DNA from: Armatimonadaceae bacterium
GTDB lineage: Bacteria; Armatimonadota; Armatimonadia; Armatimonadales; Armatimonadaceae
Length of the DNA: 8,302 bases
NCBI GenBank assembly: GCA_030446525.1
Contig: JAUJNC010000201.1
Span: 1-8,302, forward strand
Direction of reading: 5' to 3'
Positions 1 to 6,162 of the stretch are shown piece by piece; within the stretch, counting starts at the first letter, position 1, and every line of letters begins with the position of its first letter. A model generated the notes under the pieces. It was not told the DNA's origin, did no database searches, and worked only from the letters and a program-made list of their open reading frames with translations. The position numbers and the translations under genes were made by a program.

Positions 1-350
1 CGGCGGACCCCTTCACGCAGGCCCCGTCGGCGGGCTGGGGGACTTTCCGCACGGGAGCGTCGCGCGCCCTCGCCGAGATCACGGCGCCGGCGGACACCAT
101 CGCCATCTCGGAGCGCGACGGCCGCAATCCGGACGAGCACGTGACCAGCTACGTCGACTACCGCGTCTGGAACCCGGCGCTCGGACGGACCGCCCCCGGG
201 CAGGGGCGCAGCACCGAGCGGCACAGCGGGGGCAGCAACCACGTCTTTGCCGATGGGCACGTCAAGTGGTACAAGCCGGAGTATCTTTATAACGGCCTCC
301 ATGGCGTGCAGGGCTGGCACGGATTTGCCAACGGCGTGACGGGGAAGTAG
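1..350 (+). CDS. H-X9-DG (DUF1559-type) pseudopilin-like protein, 3' part only
   Basis: The reading frame enters from the left edge (first whole codon at base 3) and ends at the TAG at 348-350, giving 115 residues. The diagnostic element is the C-terminal H-X9-DG motif: His at base 222, nine residues (SGGSNHVFA), then Asp-Gly, followed by HVKWYKP. This motif marks the large family of prepilin-like proteins that begin with a type IV pilin/GspG-type N-terminal methylation helix and carry a DUF1559 domain; that N-terminal part lies outside the window. Such proteins are presumed to be envelope-associated pseudopilins, with no clear individual function. The gene lies 12 bases before the next one, whose ribosome binding site overlaps this stop, so the two are probably co-transcribed. 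The family assignment is firm; the function is not known. Confidence 0.88.
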   Translation, partial: ADPFTQAPSAGWGTFRTGASRALAEITAPADTIAISERDGRNPDEHVTSYVDYRVWNPALGRTAPGQGRSTERHSGGSNHVFADGHVKWYKPEYLYNGLHGVQGWHGFANGVTGK

Positions 351-353
351 GAG
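349..353 (+). promoter_or_regulatory. Ribosome binding site for the gene starting at 363
   Basis: AGGAG sits nine bases before the ATG at 363 and overlaps the TAG of the upstream H-X9-DG gene. It supports the start at 363 and suggests translational coupling between the two genes. Confidence 0.6.
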
Positions 354-362
354 AAGCGAAGG

Positions 363-1367
363 ATGCGTGGGACAGTCACCTGTCTGTTATCGGCAGCGGT
401 GTGTATCCTGATCCCGGCATGGGCGGAAGCCGCCGGTCCGCTGTCGAGTGCGGAAGCCGCCCAGGAGAAGGGGGGAGCCCGGCGGCACGGCGTCTTCTCG
501 GTGAACGCGGCGAAGACCGGCACGGAGCTAAACGGGCGGCCGTTCCAGGTGGTCGGCGTCCGCGTCTCGAACGCGCTGCTCTCCGATGCAAAGACGCACG
601 AATTGATCGAGAACATGGACCGCTTCGTCCAGTACGGGGTCAACTCGTTCAGCGTCTTCTTCCAGGGGTCGCGCTTCGGGGACATCAAGGGCTACCGTGA
701 GGACGCGACGCTCGACCCGGTTTACGCCCGGCGAATGGGGCGGATCATCGAGGCGGCCGATGCGCGCGGCATGGTGGTGCTCGTAGGCTGCCTCTACTAC
801 AGCACCTCGCGCGCGAAGTGGGAGAGCTGGAAGCAGGCCGGGGCGGAGCAGGCGGTGGCGAACACCGTCCGGTGGCTGAAGGAGAACGGCTACCGCAACG
901 TCTTCGTGGACGTGAACAACGAGCACATGGCGCCCTTCGACGACGCCGCCCTGATCGCCGCGGGGAAGCGGGTCGATCCGTCGTACGTCATCGCCACAAG
1001 CGGGAAGGAGACGCCGCCGAACGCGGACCTCTCCCTGCACCACGGGCGCGAAGACATTCCCGGCAAGCCCTACATCGAGAGCGAGGGGACCACGAGCGGC
1101 TACTGGGGTTCCTACAGCAAGCGGGACGGGCTCTACAACTACATCAACATCGGCGTCTACTCGGACCCGATGCGGGAAGGGATCCTGCAGCGGGCGACCC
1201 GGCTGATCAAGGCCGGGAAGGGCTACATGGCCGCTTCCACCTGGCTCCAGTGCATCCCGCCGCACGACCCCAACCACACCCCGGGCGGGGTGGGCACCCC
1301 CGGCGACCCCGGCATCCGCTGGTGGCTGGAGCACCTCCGCTCCCTCGTCGGCCCGTATCGCCCGTGA
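363..1367 (+). CDS. Secreted glycoside-hydrolase-like TIM-barrel protein (single module)
   Basis: This 334-residue protein starts at an ATG with AGGAG nine bases upstream. Residues 1 to about 23 form a signal peptide: Arg near the start, a hydrophobic core, and a small-residue site near AEA-AG. The protein should therefore be exported. From about residue 55 to 326 it looks like a clan GH-A type (beta/alpha)8 barrel. A strand ending VDVNNE (Glu187) matches the usual Asn-Glu acid/base position. A later strand, KPYIESE (Glu239 or Glu241), matches the nucleophile position. Two His (226-227) precede it, and TWLQ plus GIRWWLEHL form the last strand and helix. I cannot assign it to a numbered GH family, and no substrate is evident. 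The same module recurs as the C-terminal half of the protein at 1592-4369, about 70% identical by hand over 136 residues (94 matches; 55-190 against 568-703). A cellulase-like fold is the safest description; real hydrolytic activity is an inference. Confidence 0.8.
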   Translation: MRGTVTCLLSAAVCILIPAWAEAAGPLSSAEAAQEKGGARRHGVFSVNAAKTGTELNGRPFQVVGVRVSNALLSDAKTHELIENMDRFVQYGVNSFSVFFQGSRFGDIKGYREDATLDPVYARRMGRIIEAADARGMVVLVGCLYYSTSRAKWESWKQAGAEQAVANTVRWLKENGYRNVFVDVNNEHMAPFDDAALIAAGKRVDPSYVIATSGKETPPNADLSLHHGREDIPGKPYIESEGTTSGYWGSYSKRDGLYNYINIGVYSDPMREGILQRATRLIKAGKGYMAASTWLQCIPPHDPNHTPGGVGTPGDPGIRWWLEHLRSLVGPYRP

Positions 1368-1587
1368 AGGAAAAGGTCATCTCCTGTGTGCCCTGCGTTT
1401 ACGGCGACCACGAGCAGGGCGCATCGCTTGCCGCCCGGCGACCGCTGGACCTGGGACATCGCCGCATCACCTTTATCAACGATTTCCATTCAAATCCGGC
1501 CTCAGCAGCGCCGCGAAGGATCACGGCTTTGCCTTCACGCGCCCGCTTTGGGAACAGGCGCTAAAATATTACCACCGGCTCCCGTGA
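1368..1587 (+). pseudogene. Possible decayed C-terminus of an alpha/beta-hydrolase gene
   Basis: The 224 bases between two genes hold no intact gene but read like the end of one. In the frame starting at 1367 the translation includes KVISCVPCVYGDHEQG, resembling the strand that carries the catalytic Asp in dienelactone-hydrolase-type alpha/beta hydrolases. In the frame starting at 1516 it reads KDHGFAFTRPLWEQALKYYH and stops at TGA 1585-1587. That fits the C-terminal catalytic-His loop (DHGF) and final helix of the same fold. The gap of roughly 40 codons between the two pieces is right for the family, but they lie in different frames, so at least one indel separates them, and the upstream part of such a gene is missing. 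The piece ends four bases before the next ATG. This is an inference from short matches; ordinary intergenic DNA is the alternative. Confidence 0.35.
1387..1423 (+). terminator. Hairpin after the first glycosidase-like gene
   Basis: A seven-base perfect stem (GCCCTGC at 1390-1396, GCAGGGC at 1414-1420) extends by a T-G wobble and two further pairs to 1387/1423, around a 17-base loop. It begins 20 bases after the stop at 1367. No T-run follows, so it would be an atypical terminator. It may instead stabilise the upstream message or be incidental in GC-rich DNA. Confidence 0.3.
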
Positions 1588-1591
1588 AACC

Positions 1592-4369
1592 ATGAAAAAC
1601 ACGGCACTTGTTCTTGATCTTCCGGTACTGCTTTTCCCGCTCGCTGTTCTGGGGGCCGCGATGCTCCCTGGCTACCTTGCCGCAGTGCCGAGCGCCGCCG
1701 CCGCTGGCGTGGGCCAGTGGGATCGTTTCGAGGCCGCGGTGACAAACGCGAAGCGCTACGCGGATCCTTACAAAGATGTCACGCTCGACGTCACCTACAC
1801 TCGGCCCGACGGCGAGACGGTCCGCTTCTGGGGCTTTTATGATGGCGGGACGACCTGGAAGATCCGGTTCATGCCCGATCAGATCGGGACCTGGCGCTAC
1901 GAGGCGACGTTTAGCGACGGCTCCCAGGGGATGAGCGGGACCTTCACCTGCGTCCCCTCCACTCTCCCCGGGATGATCTCCCGGGACGAGACCAACCCCC
2001 GGTGGTTCGGCTTCCGGGGCGGCAAGCACGCCCTGATCCGCAGCTTCCATGTGGGCGACCGGTTCTTCGCCGAGAACTGGGACGCGGCCAAGCGCGCCGC
2101 CTTCCTGGACTGGGCGCAGAAACAGGGCTACAACCTGCTGTCCGTGGCCAGCCACTACCTCAACCGTGATGCCGAAGGGAGGGGGCGGGGCTGGCGCACG
2201 CCCCGGCTGTGGCCCCTCGACGCCGCCGAATACCGGAAGATGGAGGCCGTCCTCGATGACCTGGCCCGCCGACGCCTTCTGGTGTACCCGTTTGCCGGTT
2301 TCTTCGGCAGGGATTCCGACTACCCCCGCCAGGCCGCGGACCAGAGCCGGTATATCAGCTACACGCTGGCGCGGCTCGGGGCCTACTGGAACATCCTTTT
2401 AAACGTCGCAGGACCCGAGCCTAATCTCAAAGGCAAACCCTATATGACCGCCGAGGAGGTCGCCCGGCTGGGGGAGGAGATCAAAACCCGGGATGTTTTC
2501 GGTCACCTGCTTGGGGTACACAACCGGACCGGGGACGACCCGTACAAGGACGCCGCCTGGGCCTCCTACGGCACGCTGCAGGGGCCCAAGACCACCGACC
2601 TGTCCGCCCTCAGCCGCGGCCTCCTGAACAACCATCACGCGTCCCGGCCGCTCTACGCCCAGGAGACGCTCTGGTCCGGGAATAAGAACCACCCGAACTA
2701 CACGGACAAGGAGCTCCGCAAGAACGCCTACGTGATCAACCTGTCGGCGGCGGCGCTGAACTTCGCCGACAACGATCCGGACCTCTCGGACGGCGCCGGG
2801 GGCGACTCCTCCGGGGGCTTCAGCGGGACGATGGATCTTGCCGACCGGCGGCAGGGGCGGCACGACATCGTGAGGAAGGTCTGGGACTTCTTCGAGAGCG
2901 TCGCCTTCTGGCGCATGCGCCCTCGCCAGGATCTGGTGAGCAACGGGTTCTGCCTGGCGGAGGAAGGGGAGGAGTACCTGGTGTATCTGGAAACGCCGGG
3001 TGCGGTGAGCGTAAAGGTGGCCGAAGGGACCTACACCGTGCAGTGGATCAACGCTCAGGACACGTCGGACCGGCGGTCGGCGGGGACCACGACGAGCGGA
3101 GACAACCTTCGCTCGCCGACGGAGGGGGAGGATTGGTTGCTTCGGCTGGTTTCCGCCTCCCGGCAAGCATCCGCGCCGGCGTCCCCTCACCAGGCCCCCG
3201 CGAAAGTGGCGGAGCGATCCCATCCCGGTCTCACCGCCGATGCCGCCGCGCGGGCGGGAGACTATACCTTCAGCGTCAAGGGCGAGAAAACCTACCTCAA
3301 CGGCCAGGAGATCCGGGTCAAAGGGTTACGGGCTTCGAATGCCCTCCTGTCCGAAGACGCAACGAAGCAGTTGATCGACAGCCTGGATACGTTCCAAAGC
3401 TACGGCGTCAACACGGTGAGCGTCTACTTCATGGGCTCCCGCTTCGGCGACGTGAAGGGATACAACGAGGACGCGACGCTCAGCCCCGTTCATGCGGAGC
3501 GGATGGGCCGGATCATCGAGGCGGCCGACAAGCGGGGCATGATCGTCCTGGTGGGCTGCCTGTACTGGGGGAACTCCCAGGCCAAATGGGAAAGCTGGCA
3601 GCAGGCGCAGGCCAATGCCGCCGTGGCCAACACGGTGCGCTGGCTCAAAGAGAAGGGCTACCGCAACGTCTTCCTGGACGTGGACAACGAAGGCATGGCC
3701 CGCGCGGCCAAGGGGTTCGACAACCGCGCCATGGTCCAGGCCGGCAAGGCCGTCGATCCCGCGTATGTGATCGGCACGAACTTCAAGGGCGACCCGCCGC
3801 CCGAGGCCGACATCGCGCTGCATTTCAGCAACAAGGTCCCCGGCAAACCCTACATCGAATCGGAAGCCACTCCCGACGCCCCCGGCGGCTACTGGGGGAG
3901 CTACAGCAAAAAACCGGGCTACTACAACTACATCAACATCGGGATCTACTTTCCCGAGACGAGAAAGACCAGCAGAAGCGACAAACGACGCGCATCTACA
4001 AGGCTGGGCTACCTGATGGCCTCCACCTGGCTGCAGCGGTTCTCCCGCACGGGCCGAACCAGCGGCCGGGCGGCGACGGTTCCGGTGGCCGATCCCGGCA
4101 TCCGCTGGTGGCTCGAGTACCTGCGCGACAAACATGGGGCGCTGTGCATTCCGCCCGCGAAGGCGGGGGCCTCCGCGCGATACGGAGTGTTTTATGAACA
4201 GGCTCGGGCGATCATCACGGCGTTTTGGGCGAGACCCGGAACTGCTTACATGGCATCAGCCCAACCGCTCCCTGGCCCACAAGCTGAGATGGCCTCCCGC
4301 GTCGCCGGTGTCGATGGGCTGGGAGCCTGTGCTATCCCGGCGATTTCGATGATCTGCTGGTCGGTCTGA
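1592..4369 (+). CDS. Secreted two-enzyme fusion: DUF5060-apiosidase-like DUF4038-collagen-binding-like domain plus glycosidase-like module
   Basis: The 925-residue frame opens with a long hydrophobic leader (1 to about 38, ending in SAAAAG). There is no clear Shine-Dalgarno before 1592; an internal ATG at 1661 is an alternative start. Residues 41-123 fit DUF5060, a beta-sandwich (FWGFYDGG; GTWRYEATFSDG). Residues 130-440 fit a DUF4038 apiosidase-like TIM barrel, with Glu276 in NVAGPEPN and Glu358 in PLYAQETLW as likely catalytic acids. Residues 446-520 match the small beta domain called putative collagen-binding (Collagen_bind_2). An Ala/Pro-rich linker (521-555) leads to a second TIM barrel (556-849) paralogous to the gene at 363, keeping Glu700 (VDNE) and Glu756/758. 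The product should be exported and act on complex glycans, but the substrate is unknown. Two oddities affect the C-terminus: a compensated frameshift near residues 791-806, and a tail from about residue 856 that reads into the isomerase pseudogene starting at 4194. The natural end was probably near 4150-4197. Confidence 0.82.
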   Translation: MKNTALVLDLPVLLFPLAVLGAAMLPGYLAAVPSAAAAGVGQWDRFEAAVTNAKRYADPYKDVTLDVTYTRPDGETVRFWGFYDGGTTWKIRFMPDQIGTWRYEATFSDGSQGMSGTFTCVPSTLPGMISRDETNPRWFGFRGGKHALIRSFHVGDRFFAENWDAAKRAAFLDWAQKQGYNLLSVASHYLNRDAEGRGRGWRTPRLWPLDAAEYRKMEAVLDDLARRRLLVYPFAGFFGRDSDYPRQAADQSRYISYTLARLGAYWNILLNVAGPEPNLKGKPYMTAEEVARLGEEIKTRDVFGHLLGVHNRTGDDPYKDAAWASYGTLQGPKTTDLSALSRGLLNNHHASRPLYAQETLWSGNKNHPNYTDKELRKNAYVINLSAAALNFADNDPDLSDGAGGDSSGGFSGTMDLADRRQGRHDIVRKVWDFFESVAFWRMRPRQDLVSNGFCLAEEGEEYLVYLETPGAVSVKVAEGTYTVQWINAQDTSDRRSAGTTTSGDNLRSPTEGEDWLLRLVSASRQASAPASPHQAPAKVAERSHPGLTADAAARAGDYTFSVKGEKTYLNGQEIRVKGLRASNALLSEDATKQLIDSLDTFQSYGVNTVSVYFMGSRFGDVKGYNEDATLSPVHAERMGRIIEAADKRGMIVLVGCLYWGNSQAKWESWQQAQANAAVANTVRWLKEKGYRNVFLDVDNEGMARAAKGFDNRAMVQAGKAVDPAYVIGTNFKGDPPPEADIALHFSNKVPGKPYIESEATPDAPGGYWGSYSKKPGYYNYINIGIYFPETRKTSRSDKRRASTRLGYLMASTWLQRFSRTGRTSGRAATVPVADPGIRWWLEYLRDKHGALCIPPAKAGASARYGVFYEQARAIITAFWARPGTAYMASAQPLPGPQAEMASRVAGVDGLGACAIPAISMICWSV
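3293..4126 (+). repeat. Second copy of the glycosidase-like module found at 525-1340
   Basis: This part of the fusion gene repeats the body of the gene at 363 in direct orientation. The copies share long conserved stretches such as SNALLS, GSRFGD, RMGRIIEAAD, AVANTVRWLKE, GYRNVF, KPYIESE and GIRWWLE. Hand alignment gives about 70% protein identity over the first half. Divergence is spread evenly, so the duplication is not recent. Confidence 0.8.
3964..4009 (+). other. Compensated frameshift inside the fusion protein
   Basis: In the open frame this stretch reads RKTSRSDKRRASTRLG, which has no counterpart in the paralogue. In the frame starting at 3967 it reads DQQKRQTTRIYKAG, which aligns with the paralogue's GILQRATRLIKAGKG (residues 272-286). 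From about 4010 the original frame (GYLMASTWLQ) is correct again. Two opposite indels near 3966 and 4007 would explain this. It is the left edge of the indel-rich patch that continues to 5146. Confidence 0.65.
4184..4187 (+). promoter_or_regulatory. Ribosome binding site before the isomerase pseudogene
   Basis: GGAG lies six bases before the ATG at 4194, an ideal spacing, and marks the original start of the broken isomerase gene. The ATG overlaps a TGA in another frame as ATGA (4194-4197). The upstream fusion gene would end at that TGA if its frame were shifted into the one starting at 4195, giving a typical coupled stop-start. Confidence 0.5.
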
Positions 4370-5146
4370 AGGCGTTGCTCCAGCGGTACTGCTTCGGCGT
4401 TCCGGCGATCAACTTCCGCTCGCGCTGACCGGCGTCGGCGGCGCGCCCTTTATCTCGGAGATCGCAAGCGAGCGCCAGGAGGTGACCGACGACCTGAAGC
4501 GGGCCAGCGGACTCGCGGCAGAGCTTGGCTGCCCGCGCGTCACCACCTGCCCGCTCAACGAGGGCGCCGATACGCGTTCGAGGTCGACTACATCAAGGCG
4601 TACGACTACGCGGCCGAGACGCTGTCGTCGGCCTGCGCCCACAACCCGGACATCCGCATCTGGTATCGAGTACAAGAAGAACGACCCGATGGCCCGCTGT
4701 ATCTTCGGCACCGCGGGCGAGACGGCCAGCTTCTGCCTGATGACCGGCGTGGACAACCTGGGCGCGACGCTGACATCGGGCACGCCCTTTATGCGGAGGA
4801 GCGTCCCGCCCAGTCTGCGGCGCTGCTGGCCCGCGCCGAGCGGCTTCGCCGTGCACCTGAACGACAATGACGGCCGCTGGGACTGGGACATGGCGCCGGG
4901 CGCCTTCCATCTGTGGAGTTCGTCGAGCTGTTCTACGCCCTGCGCAGCTGCGCTACGAGAACGACTGGTACGCTTTCGATGTGTTCCCAAAGAGATCGAT
5001 ACCGTCGAGAACTTCACCGCCGTCATGCAAACCTGACGCGCAAGCTGGAGGCGATCACCGACCGTATCGATGTCGTGAGGATGGAGGCGCTGCTTGCCGA
5101 GCGAAACTCCTCGAAGACGATCCTCTACCTGTACTCCTTGCTGTAA
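4194..5146 (+). pseudogene. Xylose-isomerase-like TIM-barrel sugar isomerase/epimerase, broken by about 11 frame changes
   Basis: Stitching three frames together recovers a nearly complete protein of about 315 residues. It starts at MNRLG (4194) and passes through SLAHKL, MASRVAGVDG, LCYPGDFDDL, SEIASERQEVTDDLK, GCPRVTTCPLNEGAD, FEVDYIKAYDYAAETL, IEYKKNDPMA, GVDNLGATL, DIGHALYAEE, FAVHLNDNDGRWDWDM, FVELFYAL, LRYENDWYAFDVFP, KEIDTVENF and LTRKLEAITDRID. It ends at TAA 5144-5146. Frame breaks fall near 4286, 4322, 4424, 4571, 4664, 4772, 4844, 4917, 4945, 4988 and 5030, most being the loss of one base. The four expected metal ligands survive: Glu in IEYKK, Asp in DIGH, His in VHLND, Asp in AFDVFP. 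As written it cannot be translated into a working protein. It is a diverged paralogue of the intact gene 17 bases downstream. The alternative is an intact gene in an error-rich stretch of assembly. Confidence 0.82.
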
Positions 5147-5163
5147 AGGACAACAAAAAGACC

Positions 5164-6144
5164 ATGATGGACTGGAAATTCAGCGCCAACGCCGGCTTCG
5201 GCATGCGGCGGGATCGCTTCACGCAGTACCAGCCCGACCGGACGCTCGAGGAAAAATTTGCCCTCGTCGCGCATGTGAAAGGCGTGGAAGGCATCGAGCT
5301 GAAGTACCCCGCCGACTTCACGGACCTGGCGCTCGTCAGACGGCTTCTGGAAAAGCACGAATTGACGCTCTCGGCCGTCAACGTCGACACGAAGGATATA
5401 AACCACTTTCGCGACGGCGCCCTGTCGGCGGAGAAAACGGGAGCGCGGCAGCACGCCGTCGCCCTGTTGCGCGAGGGCATGGATGTCGCCGCCGCTATGG
5501 GCGTGGCGTTCGTAACAACGTGCCCGCTAGCCGACGGTTACGACTACCCGTTTCAGCGGGACTACACGTCGGCCTGGGAACATCTCATCGAGACGGTGAA
5601 AGCGGTGGTGAGCTATCGCGCGGATGTCACCCTGCTCCTGGAGTACCAGCCGCACGAACCGCACGCCAAGATCCTGCTCAGTAATGTCGGAAGGGTCCTG
5701 CACGTCTGCGCCGAGGTCGGCGCGCCGAATCTGGGGGCCAACCTCGATGTCGGCCACTCTTTCGCCGCAGGCGAGTCTCCCGCCGAAGCGGCGGCGCTGC
5801 TTGCCAGCAAAGGCCGCCTGTTCTATATCCACACCAACGATAACACCGGCGAGGGCGGCGACTGGGACATGGCCTCCGGAAGTGTTCATTTCTGGCATTG
5901 GTTGGAGCTTCTATACACCCTGGACCGGGTCGGCTACACGGGTTGGCTGGGCGGCGATATCGCTCCAAAGCACATGACCCCGGTGGCGGCGTATAGCACG
6001 AACACGCGCATGGTACAGCGTATGATCCAGCTTCTCCGACGCATGGGTCCGGACCGGATCGCGGCGCTGATGCAGGCAGGCGACATCGCCGCGACCATCG
6101 ATCATCTCAGCGCCTGCCTAGCGCCGGATCTCACGGATTCGTAG
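5164..6144 (+). CDS. Xylose-isomerase-like TIM-barrel sugar isomerase/epimerase (AP endonuclease 2 family fold)
   Basis: The 326-residue protein starts at ATG 5164; a second ATG follows at 5167. AAAGGA at 5145-5150 is a weak, rather distant ribosome binding site. The frame is open further upstream to 4867, but that stretch is the pseudogene out of frame and not part of this protein. There is no signal peptide, so it should be cytoplasmic. It is a (beta/alpha)8 barrel of the xylose isomerase/AP endonuclease 2 superfamily. The likely divalent-metal site is Glu160 (LLLEYQP), Asp195 (NLDVGH), His223 (YIHTND) and Asp265 (LGGDIAP). A final Asp rather than Glu is the arrangement known in L-rhamnose isomerase (Glu-Asp-His-Asp), whereas D-tagatose 3-epimerase ends in Glu. 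It probably interconverts a sugar released by the upstream glycosidase-like enzymes. The substrate is not determinable, and L-rhamnose isomerase itself is only one possibility. Confidence 0.83.
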   Translation: MMDWKFSANAGFGMRRDRFTQYQPDRTLEEKFALVAHVKGVEGIELKYPADFTDLALVRRLLEKHELTLSAVNVDTKDINHFRDGALSAEKTGARQHAVALLREGMDVAAAMGVAFVTTCPLADGYDYPFQRDYTSAWEHLIETVKAVVSYRADVTLLLEYQPHEPHAKILLSNVGRVLHVCAEVGAPNLGANLDVGHSFAAGESPAEAAALLASKGRLFYIHTNDNTGEGGDWDMASGSVHFWHWLELLYTLDRVGYTGWLGGDIAPKHMTPVAAYSTNTRMVQRMIQLLRRMGPDRIAALMQAGDIAATIDHLSACLAPDLTDS

Positions 6145-6162
6145 GAGGCAAACACAGTCGGT

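Noticed and set aside
528..1334. Long minus-strand frame opposite the first glycosidase-like gene
   Set aside because: Antisense shadow rich in Val, Arg and Asp; a matching shadow at 3326-4135 exists only because the sense module is duplicated.
1435..1467. GDRWTWDIAA, resembling the DGRWDWDMAP segment of the isomerase pseudogene
   Set aside because: About ten codons only, with no isomerase-like sequence on either side; the flanking pieces fit a hydrolase better.
1562..1567. TAAAAT as a -10 box before the fusion gene
   Set aside because: No -35-like hexamer lies at 16-18 bases upstream; the nearest candidate (TTCACG) is 22 bases away, and the bases are better explained as the codons of the hydrolase-like remnant.
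4151..4166. Short hairpin CCGCC/GGCGG with six-base loop after the fusion gene's conserved end
   Set aside because: Five pairs in GC-rich DNA without a T-run is too weak to call a terminator, and the spot lies inside the unreliable patch.
3043..4197. Long plus-strand frame inside the fusion gene
   Set aside because: It is an out-of-frame shadow with Arg/Gly-rich, low-complexity translation. Only the short piece 3967-4006 is meaningful, as evidence of the compensated frameshift.
4194..5146. Programmed ribosomal frameshifting
   Set aside because: About eleven shifts in mixed directions within 953 bases, without recurring slippery sites, cannot be a programmed mechanism.
4867..5163. N-terminal extension of the intact isomerase (frame open from ATG 4867)
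   Set aside because: Most of this stretch is the upstream paralogue read out of frame; the family N-terminus aligns from 5164 onward.
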